This document shows, piece by piece, positions 23,848 to 38,310 of a DNA stretch of 64,000 nt. Each line of letters starts with the position of its first letter. The stretch's first letter is position 1. Under the pieces are notes generated by a model. The model was not told the DNA's origin and searched no databases. It worked only from the letters and a program-made list of their open reading frames with translations. This DNA comes from Metaphire vulgaris (lineage: Eukaryota; Annelida; Clitellata; Crassiclitellata; Megascolecidae). Made by a program: the position numbers and the translations under genes. Where the stretch lies: the NCBI GenBank assembly GCA_018105865.1, contig CM030833.1, positions 16,124,381 through 16,188,380 on the forward strand, read 5' to 3'.

Positions 23848-26800
23848 CTAAAATAGAACATATCATCAAATAAACTAAGAGAACATCTTCATAAATTAAT
23901 CTGACTGAAAATTATCTTCAGAAATTCTGTATAACAATGGTTTATTTTGTTTGGTTTTATCTCTTTAAAAGATCATTCATGTTATGAACATCATGAAAAA
24001 TCATCTTGCATGATTTCTGGCCAGCATTTGATTTACAATGTAAGCTCAACTTTGCATTATATACTTCATACTTTAAAATTGAAGATATCTTAAAACTGAC
24101 TAGCTTAAGATACTTGTGTTTATGAGCATTATAATCATACCTGATATTCCTAAACCAAAATTGTAGAAAATAATTCGGAAAGAATAATAGCAAAATAAGC
24201 CACTAACTAACCTGGCTTAACAGTCTCGGCTAGTCTAAGTGGGGACGAGTTGGCTCGACGGTGAGTTGGTGCTTCCTTTGGTGCTGCTCCCTGGGACTCA
24301 CTTAAGTGCACTTTTACCTTTTCTTTTAGCCCCGCATCTGAATCCATCGTTCTAGCACGTGATGAACATGAAGCTAAAGCAAAAAGACATTCAGAGCACT
24401 CATTTTGCTAGTAAGCAATTAAATCAATTATTCCACAAAGAAAAGGAACAATCAGCAAGCTACACTCTTTGAATAAACAGAAACATATTGCAATTAATTT
24501 AGAAGATTCTGCAAGCACACATGAGATGCAGAGATAGTACTTCTGAATTAACTGTCCCATCAATATGAAATCCACTTCTAGTCAATTAGCAAAGAGAAAC
24601 CTGAAATAGTCGAAGGAAAGGCCGCGGTGGCGATCTCATTGAACCTGAGTTCTGTACGGACAGTTGTGTAACATACACCGTATGGCTATGAGTTGAGGCC
24701 CAGCCACTACTTGTACTGATTCATTGTGAAGTTAAGACCACAGTCGCCAATAGGAAAATGAAGAGTGAGCCACTCGAGTGTGGTGATGTTAGTGCAGCCA
24801 ATCTGGCCCTATCAATATTCCTTGTGTGGCTTAGGAACACACTTGATGTTGCTTATACACATCCAGTGTTTGTAAACTGGTGATATTGCATCATTCAGCA
24901 ATGGCCAATAACAGTCACTGATAGCGATGTGTTTTGGAAGAGAGGCTTGAATCCACTGACAATTCGACAGTGAATTGTTCAAAACTGATGACAGGCATTT
25001 GCAACACGTACCGGTACTGTCAAACTTTTCAAGTGAGGGATGGTGCATGCTCGATGATGCGCTTAGAGTGATGATAATTCAATGAAAAGCCAGTGAACAT
25101 TGGAGAATGATGATAAGCACTTCCTGACTGTCCATATTTGCAAAAGTCCAACTGAAAGCTTTCACATAAATGCCTCCAGTGTATTAGTGAGGGCTGCGCC
25201 AATTGATAATGGTGCTCCTAGCAGGCAATCATCGTCGGATTGGTGAAAGTGCAGAGATTAGGATGTGGTAGGGTCGCTGCTGATTTTGAAATTATTTCAC
25301 ATTTGGATAGGTTCAGGCTTAAGTCAATTGTGTTTGCCTCTCTGTTAACAGAATTGTTATCTAACTCTTGAAACTGGTCCATACTAACCAACTGCAGTAG
25401 GACATACATTCTGGCCCATTTTGGATGTCTGCCTCAGATCAGATGTGCTGCTGATATAAAATATCGATCTTGAATTCTGTAGAGTACCACTGGACTGACC
25501 AAAAGGTTGTCCATACTGACGCATTGATGACAACCTCTGCTTTGCTTTGGTAGATGTTGGAGAACCAGCTGATCCATATGAACTTGCACTGTTGCTATCA
25601 CAGTTGGATGATGAGTTATGACCCGAGTCAGACTCGCTCCGCTTTGGCTGATTGGGGTGCATCAGCCGCCTGCCAGCATTACTGCCAATGCTGTTGGTTG
25701 GACTGTTCGAAGTTGAACCAACAGTCAACTCTATCAAATAAGAAATTACAAAGAAATGAATGATTGTAAGCATGACTTTCCCCTCCACATGCTCACAATG
25801 TAACATATTCTCAAGCAAACTTTATCAGCAGAGATAATACACAAATACTCATATTGCCTGTGAAATGTTGAAGACTGCGATGCAAATCACTGAATGGAAA
25901 TACTGCACAAAGCAGGAATTAGTTGGCTTATGTAACAAGGCTCGGGCATGGAATTGTCTACTGCCATCAATACAGCTCTCTACAACCTTGAATACTTTTA
26001 AAGAGAGACTTAAAACATGGTTATATCGCACGAGTTATCTGTAACTTTGTAATGTGTTCACGCAGTTCGTTCAGACGAGTTACCACATTAATCAGTACGT
26101 TGATAATAATAATAATAATAATAATAATTAAGATATATATGGTAGTTAGGGAGGGAGATTAAGCAACTGCCATGAGCAATTTGGAAAAATAATTAATAAT
26201 TTGAAAAAATAGTTAAGGATGCTACTCCTATCCATGTAGAAAAGGAATACAAAAATCCAACTAGCAAACACATATATGTCTTTGAACTAAATGCTACAAT
26301 GACATGCACTCAGCACAATGCCAAGTATAAGAAAACTATCACTATGGAAATCATGTAAAAATAGTGATGTCAAATTGTGGTGGAGAAATTAACAGTGTAG
26401 AATGGTCATGTTATAGCAACCATTTTGATAAAAACATCAAAACCACCTTTTCCAACAGATGACTGACGCTGCACATGGTTATGACCAACAACTGATGAGC
26501 CTTCGGGCAACAGAAGAGCTGCCGAAGGATGGAGAAATGCTGGTTGTGACTGCCTTCCAGGAGGAGCGGACATTGAGATGGGATGCTTCTGTCTTCGGTT
26601 TTCATGTGGTCTCACTCGATCTGACAATTGCATCAACTTATGCACAGCATCGGGAGAGTCAGCACCTGTAAGGCAATATTATAATAAAGCGCTTATGGCA
26701 GCAATGTCAATACACAACAGCACAAGTTTTAAAGACAAGAACCAATGCTCGAAGACGAGAGAGCCAACAACGCTTGTTAATTGCTTAGAAATGTACAGAT

Positions 26801-29800
26801 ATAACACATATAACACACAACGGGTAATGATATAACATGCATAAACAACATAATGCATCTAGTTCTATACAAAATGAACCTTTTGTGGATTCAAGACTTG
26901 TAAAAGCATATAAAAGGCAGGTCTTATTTATATCAAATAAAAATACAGAAATAGCATTTACATCACAACATTCTCATCCTCATTTACCTCACCCTGGCTT
27001 ACACAGTGTTATGTTGAATGAATGAATGAATGAATGAATGAGTTTATTTATTTTCAAAAGCATACAGTAATCATCAATTCGATTATAAACATATATATAT
27101 ATATATATATAATTACTTAATTAAGGTGGAAAACTGTTACCTTTCTAAACCTGACAATTTGATACATGAACTATAACTTTGTAATCATCATCATCATGTG
27201 TCATCTTCATATCTGAAGGTTGACGGTCATGAGTTGTTTCCGCTTCGTTCTGTCTTCAGCAATCCTTTTTAGTCTTCCGTAGTTCTTTTCCTGTATGTGT
27301 TCCTTAACGTCGTCCAGCCAGTCTCTTCTAGGTCTTCCTCTGGCTCTGTTTCCCTCATATCTGCCCTCTAATAGGACTTTTGCTTGTTCTGTGCTTGAAC
27401 CCCGCATTATGTGTCCAGCATACTGAGTTTTCCTGTTTATAATTTCTGTCAGGAGTTGTCTCTTTTCTCCAATTTTCTTTAGTACCTCTTCATTTGTTAT
27501 TCTCTCTTGCTCTTGCCAGCTAATTTTCAAGATTCTTCTGAAGCACCACATTTCAAAAGCCTGTATTTTATTTTTCAACTGCTTTGTTAGAGTCCAGCAT
27601 TCGCAGGAGAATGTGATAACCGAGTATACATAGCATCTCAGGATTCATAGTTTTAGTGTTTGGTCTAGGTTTCTTCTTAGTAATTCTTTTTGTTTCCAAA
27701 AGGCTTCTTTGGCCATAGCAATTCTGGCGTTTATGTCTCTTGTACATCGTCCATTTTCTGTTATGAAACTGCCCAGATATTTGTATTCCTTTACTTGTTC
27801 CAACTTAGTCTTATCAATTAGGATGTTGTGTTTCTCATTTTTGTGTTTGCTTACTATCATCGTTTTTGTTTTCTTTCTGTTAATTTCCATCCCGTATTCT
27901 TTGCTTTGTAATAGATTAAGACATATTTAAATAATACTGCCATATCTCCCAATATGTCAAATATTAGTAAACTATACCCATTACTGACTACAAAATATTG
28001 ACTATAACATTAATTAAGACAGATTCTAAAATAAATAAATTTGAATGAATCCACTGATTTGTCATATAAAGTAACTAACACCTGTTTCAACTCAATATTT
28101 ACCAAACTTTGGTCCAAGATTTACAGGAGTTTGTTTCATAAGAACAACAGGATTGCTGTTACTGACTTCTAGCTTCCTGGACATCATTCCATGGGACGCT
28201 GAAATAAACAAATGCCTTCAATATTATTTAAGGCAATGTAATGCCAACCTCATCTTTGCGGAAGGGGGAACAGCAAAAGAGATTGCCTGATGAGGCTATG
28301 AATGTGATCAGCGATGATGGTCTTTGACCGATGTACCACATTGGGTGCTACATGAAGGAGCAACTTCCCTCAACGGCTTTGTCATGCAAAAGTCATTCTA
28401 TCTGTGATGTTCAGTAACTTGAAATAGACCAACATCATTCACTTCCAATTTTACTAATTTAATTGATTTCCCTGCATATGATTTTTTGAAAAATCTGCAT
28501 GGTTTCTATCATTGAACACATTAGTTTAAAGAGTTTAAATAAAATTCAGTGTTTTACAGTTCAGCTCAGTGCAATAGCTTCACTCATTCACACCTTCAAA
28601 CACTTCACTTATTCATACCTTCAAAAACTTCACTCATTCACACCTTCACGCCTCACCTGAACTTTGGAACTCGATCCCAGCTTCCCTCCGCAGACTTGGA
28701 CACTTTCAAACTATAAAATCTGATTCCTCATTCCCTATAATTCCCGCATTATCTCCTCAAGTCTTCAGGTCTAAGCTTAAATCATTCCTTTTTCTAAAAT
28801 CATATCCTCCATAGCTGTAACAACCTAGCCTCACTGCCCTTTGGATGTTGACTGCCTGGCTGATAATATACCTTCCCCATAGCTATTTTAAGAGAGGCTG
28901 AGCGCCTAAGAATAAGCAGCTACTGTTGTGCTGTTTTCCAAGGCGCTGTAGAAATCCACGAGATTTTACTTTACTTTACTTTACTTACTTTAAAAACTTC
29001 ACTCATTCACACCTCGCACATTTTAAAAACCCATTATATAAATGAAGTTTATTAATGAGTTCTTATTCTCTTACCTGATGGCTCACAGTGATTTGACATT
29101 TCATCAAGAGTGTTCTCATCTTCAATGGGTTTGTAATTGTTAAGGTAGGCACGAACTCTTCTTACCATCTGCATTTCTTCATACATCTTTCGAGGATTTG
29201 ACTGAAGCACTCCACTGTATTTCTTTCTTATAAGAGCAGCAGCGGAGGCACTAATACTTGTGTTCATATCCTAAGCATCAACAATCATGCCAGAAAATTG
29301 ATAAAATAGATAAGTTTAGGAAGTTTCAAGCTACTTTTGCTAGAAATCTTTATCTTTGAATTTTACATAAACCATCCAACAAATACAGTAACTTTAATTT
29401 CAATTTCAACACCTACATCTTCACTGTGTGATCCACATGGATAAAGTAAAAATAGGTATCAACAATAAAACAGCAATGATTAGAAAATACAGTAGAATCA
29501 ATTTGAAATAAAGACTAATTGATAACTGAATGTTGGCTATAACAGACAAGATCTGCTGCAGTATAATTCTGTGAAGCAATCTCATATACACACTGTGGAT
29601 ATAAAAGATATTTATTGATCCCTTGAAATCTATTACAGTGAGATTCTACAGCACTGTCACCAAATATCAAGGGCAAAATGTCGAAACAAATTCACATAAA
29701 CTATCAATGGCTCAAACCATAAGTAAATAGTCAAGTTTCTAGTGCTGGTAGTTGAGGTTTTAAAAGAATGTTCTAAAGATCCTAAATGGAAGAAATCACA

Positions 29801-32800
29801 GACAAATCCTGGTAACAGAATTAGGAGAATACATGTGATTCAAGGATTTGCAGAATCCCTGTCAACCTACTGAGTATGCAGGTGCCATGTTGCAGACATG
29901 TCGCACTTCCTTTGCAATCATGCGCAGTTTTTCAAAGTTAACCAAATCATTCACAACAGAATCATTTCCTAAGTGAATGAAAGTGAGATCTTTCTTCACC
30001 AAAGGAAAGAAAGGAATCTAAATATAGAAACAACATGACAGTCTTGAGGCAAACATGAAAAATTGCCTATATGAATAAAATAAGCCAAGAAATTAGAAGA
30101 TAAGTGCATAAAACATTGCTATTCTCATAAACAATAGTTAGCAGTTCCCAAGTTTTATTTACAGACAACAATTCTTGATTGAATCTCTTGGTAACAAGGA
30201 AAGGTGAGCATCTATGTTCACAGATACCTTCACCCCCTGCAACATGTGACAGCCTGAAAGTTAAATATTTTGAACCAAAAAATAAAAATATACAATACAC
30301 AGAATGCGATTGTCATATGCATAGAAACTACAATATCGCTAAAATAATGTAATTTCAAAACACCGATTGGTCTCATCAATAGGACTATTGTTTTTATTTT
30401 AAAAAATAGCTGCCCAGGTACCTGTCCATTTTTAATGGGTACCCAAGTATTGAGTTAGCATAATCTCTATTGTGACCTCTTACCTCTACACCAAACTAAA
30501 TAACTACACTCTACTCCGCAGCTAATGATTCTATAGTGCAGCTAATGATTCTATGTGGGACCGGAGGGTGAGTGTGACCCAATGGTGTCACACTCCCACC
30601 TCTGGGCACTGCAACTAATGATTCTCTCCTTAGTTGCAGGGGACTGAGGGGAAGTGTGACATAACAGTCATATTTCCATGGGTCTTCTTCTTTAGGTGCT
30701 GTGCATTTCTACAATAGCAACCACGGATTACCACTTTCCGGGTACCCATTGAGGCTCAACAAGCTAAAGGTGCATTCAATACAAGTCACTCTCAAGAACA
30801 TAATTCTAGAAATAGCAAATGCTCTTGAAAAATTTACCAATGGTGGAAGTGAACTCAGTGAATTGATCAGAATGCGATACTTGGACATATTGCGAGTTGG
30901 ATCCATCAATTTCTGCAGTTCCTAATGAGCAGAAATAAAAAATATAACCTATAAACTACTGTAAGACAATAAGTATGCATATATGTGTTAGCATGTAACT
31001 TTACACAGCAACAAATTACTGTCAATTTCAGTTTCTCAACAGCACAGCATAGAATAAACTAGGAGATGAAATTATATAAGTATGAAAATGCCAAGAACAC
31101 ACTTGATGCAAATGGAGCTCTTTGTTAAAAGCATATCATAAACAAAATGCATACTTCAAAAAGTCGAAGATATTTTGATGGCAATTTATCCCATGTTTGC
31201 TTCAGTCTCTGAACTGATCCATGACCCAATCCACTGATGATTGCAAAGAGGGAGTTGAAATTCTTACACTCTTGGCAGTGCTCTGCAACATTACAACAGA
31301 AGGAGAACACCTCAATGGATAACGAGCGACAGGCTTGGAGGATACATATATTTTAAAGAGAAAACTGGTTGCAGACCAGTTGGCAAAAATGACCATTATG
31401 AACGAAAGTGATTATACGGTTATATATATCATAGGAAATTGAATTGAAGAGGTCACGGCACTATAAAGGTTGAGAATCGCTGGACTATGGCCTTCAATAA
31501 GCCACGGTGCTATAAAAGTTGCCTCAGATACCGATAAATTTAACAAAATTAAAAATATGTGGGAACCCATACTTTGTTCAAAAGCTGTAACCAATATCAG
31601 CTGAGTTGGACAATTGTTTGCCTATACCAGATAAGAACCTAGCTCAGAATGTATATAACTGAATAATCAAAACAGCAATTTAAGACAATACAAAAAGCTG
31701 ATTATAAACAAGATACTGACTTGCAATCTGAATGAAGTGCTTCATTGTCTTTGTCCTTCTATTTAGGCTTGTCTCACTGCATATTTGTGTGATGACCCAA
31801 AACATTTCAGAATTTGAAAGCTACAATCAATTACCAAAAACCCATACATTTTATGTGATGGTTTGTAAGTCAGCGTCTCACCAATCAAATTAAGCTTCAA
31901 TTGTAATCCATAAGTAAATATTCCAGCTCAGTGAGATTAAACATATTGAATTAGTTTGGCAATCATCGGAAAAAATTATTTAAGCAATTTATTACTGCAA
32001 ACAAACTAAACCTTCAAGACACATAGCATTGCTTAATAATAATTCTGTGAAGAATTAAGACGATTTGACACTATATACCAGTGGGTGCAGCAACGCAGCT
32101 TGTTCAAGCATTCATACTGTCTAGGATCGATTATTGTAATAGCGTATTACTCGGTCTCCCAGATCGTCAGTTAAATCGCCTACAGTCAGTGCTAAATCTA
32201 TCTGCTCGGCTGGTCTTTGGAAGCCGCTGGAGTGAGCATATTATGCCTCTGCTGAAAGACTGCCTTCACTGGCTTCAAGTTCAAGAACGCATTGTTTACA
32301 AGTGCTGCTGGCTCACATACAGAGCTCTACATGACCCCTTCTGCCCAGACTACCTGGCTACATTGCTACAAAGATCCAAGGTGAATGAATGACGATTGCA
32401 GCTACAGTCTGGTAGTCAGATCCAGCTGCTTGTCCCTCCTCCATCCAAGACTTCTAAGTTCAGCGAAAGATCGGTCAAGCGAGGCAATCTGGTCCTATGG
32501 AACTCTGCCCGATTGTGTGACTAATGCTGACTGTCGGGACTTTTATAAGGAACCTAACAATGCCGGGCAGTAGTTAACTACAAGTAGGTAACTACTTGTA
32601 GTTTAACTACACTTTAGTAGTTACAGAGTAGTTAGTAACTACGTGTGAAAAAGTAGTTAACTACAAGTAGTTTAACTACTTTCTGCAGTAGTTATCAAGT
32701 AAAGTAGTTAACTACTGTGGTCAACTACTTTTGTTAAAACATTATTTGCCGCTTAAACCCGCTTTTGCCAACAACGCTGATGCCAGGCTTCTCGGTGAGC

Positions 32801-35135
32801 TCTTCGATGAGACTCTGTCGTGTAGCGGGCACATCGTCGATGTAACCCATGCCTGCCCTTGTTGCCCTTGTGCATACAAGCTTTACTTACTTACCTACCA
32901 GTAATATAATATTCTATTCCTGATTTCCGGTCTCATACTTACACAACTTTTAGTAGTACCAAAAATACAGGTTCGTGTTGTTTACTGAGGAGATATAATT
33001 AATAATAGTAATAAAAGTTAACAGAATTAACAGATTAATTCTTAATAACTCATAGATATAATTAAATATGAATAGCCAATTAGTCAAAAGCTGTTTCGTG
33101 AACCCACGTAAAAAGAGTGAACGCAGTGATGATAAAAACTTCATTGCCTGTGGTACATTAAGAACTGAGTAATCATTCATTACATTAATTACATAAAGCA
33201 GAACTGCTGCAGAAGCAGCTTATATTGATAGAATTGATGTTCGTGTTGACAGTGTTTGTGTGGTGTTTAAAAATGAAGACATTGAACAATGGATATTTTT
33301 ATTTGAGCGTTGCAGGGTCAAAAGTAGTTGCAAAGTAGTTAACTACTCAGGAAGTAGTTACCAATTAGTTAATAACTACTTTGTGGAAAAAGTAGTTAAC
33401 TAGTAGTTACAACTATATTTTTATCAAGTAGTTCACTACAGTAGTTGAACTACTTTCACAGTAGTTGGTGCCCAGCATTGGAACCTAAAAGCACACTATT
33501 TATTATCGGATATAAGTGACATGTGTTAAAGTGCTCTTGTCTTTAGCCTAAGCTATGTTTACTGCACTATAGAAACCGTCTAATTAAAATTATAATAACA
33601 ACAATAATAATAATAAGTAAGTACCTGAGAGAATTTAGTCAAATTTGGAGCACCGTATTTTGAGGGGCATTTTAAAAGATCCACTACATATTCTGTCGGC
33701 TGAACATCACGAAAAATCTGGAAATCTTTGATTGTCAACTGAGCAGCAACTTCTGCGCAGTCAAGCAACAGAAAGTGACTCTGACTTTCACGCAGAACAT
33801 CACCGATCACATCATCAGGAATCAGCGGATCTGTTCGATCATTACATTTCAAATAGTATCTGAAATAAAAGAAAATGGCTGCAGAAGAAATCGAGGCTGG
33901 ACATTTTTACCTTTCAAAAGATTAATCATTTATTCAACTTTTATCAAGTGGAAATTAAAAGTGTCAACCAATCAACAAACCTATACTGATGTATACTATG
34001 CAAGAATAAAATCGTAATTGAAATACAGTCTGCAAAATAAGGTCAAATTTCTAACATATTCCACCAGTAAGCAATGAGCCATTTAAAGCACTGCTGGTTA
34101 TAATGACCAACATTTACTGATATTCTTAAAGGAGATATTTTTCTGCACCAGAATATTTGTCTGCAGTGCTTTGCTTTGTGACTGGGTTTGAGATGCAATC
34201 AAATCTAAAAACTGTCCTTTTCCACTCTTTCTGTCTTCTTCTCTTCCTTCAATCGTAACATGTACCAGTATTTAACATTCTAATCATGAAATGGGTAATT
34301 GATATTCTCTTCTTCTCCTTTGAGATTCTCCACTGCAACTAAAGAGTAAATATGATAGGCCATCTAAAAATTGATAGACAGATAAATTCTGCCTTCGCTT
34401 AATGCACTTTCCATACCACATGACTCATTTATTAAACAACCTCTGTCCATAAACTTCAACATGTTAATGTAGTTGTACTGCAACTATACCTTCAAATGTT
34501 ATTAATGAAATAATTTCTGTAATGAAAATGTCAGGCCTATTACCTGGAGTTAAGGCCACATCGATCAGCCAAGTGAGACATCTGATCAGGCAATCTTCTT
34601 TGCTTAACAAAACCCTCTTCTAAGACCGTAACTTCACAAAGTGAATAGTTGCTATATACAATAAAATGCCAACATATTAAAAGGGTTAGAGAATAAATTA
34701 AAACAAGCAGTCAATTAAATCAAGACCAAATAAATGCATTTTAAGGACCATGAACAACTAAAATCTTTAATAGCATATGGTTTAGAATAAGTTTTATTAC
34801 AACCAGTTAAAAATTTAACAAGTGAATGATTACAAGGGCTGCTATACAAACAGACAATAATGACATAACTTTATAAAACTCAGCATAAAAACTTTAGAGA
34901 TTCTAAGTTTCAAGTATTTTCAAGTATGCATAGAAATTAATGATTGTGATGCATGCAAATGGTAACAAAAGAGTCATCTAATGCTTGTTTGGCAGAATCT
35001 CATGTGAAATGCATTTGCAATCATGTTCGTCTAACATTGCATTCTCAGACTACCTAAAATGTGGAAAACTGCATAAAAAAATGATGTCATGTGTTCACAC
35101 AGTTCGTTTGAATGAGTTACCACATTAATCAGTAC

Positions 35136-35173
<38 letters not shown>

Positions 35174-38100
35174 CTAATAATAAAATGAGCAAACTGCTTC
35201 ACCCCTTTGGTTCATGCTTCTTAGACTTCTAGACAACAAGTTGTCCTCACCTGCTTGCAGGAGTTGTTATGCCAAATTCTTGTAAGGCTAACATCACCAC
35301 CTCTCGGGCTGTTGTCTCCTGCAATGAATGGAACACCTCACGCATAAAATTAACAATAAACTAATATAAAAGGTTAAAAAACATTCTACAAAATCAAGTT
35401 AAAAAGATAACGATAAACCATATGTGAAGAATACTTTTTGGATTACAGTAAATATCTGAAGGAAACAAAACATAACCTCTTGCTATTTACATGACAGATG
35501 CAAAAATATCAACATCCATTGAATTATGCCAACTATGCCAAATATCTACTTCACTTGAGGTCTCATGATTGTCATGAGACTCAATAAGCATTACAGTTAA
35601 CATAATGAATTGAAAGGAAATTAACATGAAGTCTTAGAGGAAAGAAAGAAAGAAAAAACTGGCCATAATTTTTCAAAAGCTTATAGTTACTGTTGCCTTT
35701 GAGTCACTGATGGTGTTAGAAGTATTATTACATAGCTCTTACAAGTTAAGAAAACGGCAGAGTTTCATGGAAAAAAGGAACTTGTTCCAGAGACAGTGAA
35801 CCAAAGAGAAATCTAATGACACTGTGTCTGTGTTTTCAAATAGAAGGGACACTAACCTGATATAAATTTACAATGTTTCTTCAAATTTCTGTCAATATCT
35901 TTTGTAAAATTTCTGACAACTGTTTCCTATTAGTTTCTTACATACAGGTACACATGCGTGTCAAGCATCTATACTACATTATTTATCACATGCTTATTTG
36001 AAGAAACAATGTCACCACAAAATTATATCTTTGCATGGATGCTGTAATCAAAGTAAAATTTCTCATAAATCCGTGACTTTGCAATCAAATGAAAATGCTT
36101 AATTTCCTGGTTATAATGAGCACAAAAACAATTGGCCGCAAAACAGAAAGCATTATCATCATACTGTAAGCATAGATTCATATGCAAAAGAATCAAGCAA
36201 GCCCATTGAGCATCATAAATAATACATGAAATGAGTAACATATATGTATATACTAATTAAAGAAATCATCAGATTTGTTTTTGCATTAATCCAAAGTCAG
36301 CAATGATTAAATGAAACATGCAGCAACAGCTATGCAGCTGAATCAGCAGGCAGAAGCAAATAAAAACCTTGAAGATCATGAGAAATCTGAAGGACTGGTC
36401 ATCGTGGAAAATTTTCAGAACGTAGTCAGGAAATTGAGTGACCATTTCATTTGAACACAGCTTCAGCGTGCTCAAGTCAGGATGACTGGAACTGAATCGA
36501 GTTCTAACTAACGGTGAACTTCCACCAGACGTTGAGCCTTTTCGACTGGCTGGCTGTGAGCGATTCGCTTCACTGGCATGGCAAATAACAGAAATATCAC
36601 CATAACAACATGAATAAAATAAACCTAAAGCAACAAATATTTGCTAATTTTATGTTAAGTGAAATCTTTATGAATTTAAAGCAATAAATGATGTATGTAG
36701 AATAAAGGATTTGTTTCAGCTGTATACTAGCCAGATATCCATTGAAATTAAGCAAGATAAACTAAAGTATCAACCAAATGTGAGAATTTTCACAGCAAAA
36801 ATATTTTATTATGCCAAAGATGTTGCTGCAAGAATGCACAAAATAAAACATGATACATGTATAAGCATCCATCTTAAAGTAACTAAATCGAACATAACAG
36901 CAAATGATTTGCAAAATCCAACCTATTCAAACTTTTTGGTAAAATGTTAAGTTTCATGAGAGCTTGTCGTATTTTGCTTTTGTTGCCACCAGACAAAAAT
37001 GAGGACCTCTCCTCCTCCTTGTTTCCACGAATTATAACTGGCTTGCCTTTTGAAGAAAATGGAGGCTTTTGATGTGGTTCAGACAACATTTGTGAAAGTG
37101 GAGCCTTCCATGACTTTGACTCTTTCCGGCTTCCCATTCTGCTCGGAGTAGAGAGCATCTCTTTAAATCCTTCAACAACAAAAAAACATAAAAAATATGA
37201 ACGAATACAAAGTCACCATAAAAGTAAACTAAGTGAAACTTTTGCACATGAAATACGGTCTTCATAGATCCATTACATGCAAAACTGCTAGATGACATCT
37301 GCATTACAAAGTCAATGCACTGCAAGACCAATTTAATAAAGTAAAGCTTCAAGTAAAGCAGGCTTTGCTGCTTCAATCACAATTTCTGATATATAAAGCT
37401 GCAAATATGTGTATACATGATTGTGTGATTTTCTTATATCCACCCTTCCAGCAAACTCTGTCAAATTCAGTGGTCCCATTTGATCACATTTTAATCATAC
37501 CTCTACTTTCATTGATAAGGTACCCCATTATCAGATAAATCTATATTGTGACATATTGAGTCACCTCTATTTAAAGAAGCTAAAGGTGGTCAGAAACACA
37601 CAACAGAGAGAAAAACAAGACTAGAATTTATACTATGCATAGTATACCAAATACAGAAGGTGTTCATAATGTGTTCTTTACACCAGTAGAGATACTATCA
37701 AAATATTAAGTCGTGTTGAAATATTTCTCAGTTAACATTACAGATGCTCTAAGAAATTCAATTCAAATAGGTCCAATGGCACTCTTGAAATATTTTGCTG
37801 AAGTTGGTCGAAATATACTTTATTGATCATCAGGCATAAATAACAGAATCAACTGATGATAGTGGCAAAGATGTCATTTTTGAACATAAAACCATAGCTT
37901 GATCTCAAATGTTCAATGCACTTAAAAATGGACTTCACGTAGCAATGCAGATACCCTTAAAAACTTTTCAAAGTTCCTTATGCATTTTAATTAAAGGTGA
38001 TTTACACCGCTATGGGTGCAATAAATTCATGCTCTCATAGTACCTTAAGGATTAAAAAAATTGCTTTTTACAGCACTGCAGGTCATCTCCAATGGCCACA

Positions 38101-38215
38101 ATCTTAAATGATCTGCAGCTTATACCAAACAAAATGTTTCATACTTACAGGGTTGTGGCAAGACAGCTACAGTTAAAGGGTGCCAGAAGACTCACAAGGG
38201 TACCGGGCAGAGAGT

Positions 38216-38310
<95 letters not shown>

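Noticed and set aside
24627..24720. tRNA-derived SINE head (GGCCGCGGTGGCG)
   Set aside because: The match to a tRNA-SINE start is limited to about a dozen bases; no anticodon arm or box B could be aligned.
36933..37169. Donor A|GTTTGA at 36932 for RAPGEF exon 15
   Set aside because: It would leave phase 1, incompatible with exon 16; AG|GTTGGA at 36922 gives the needed phase 2.
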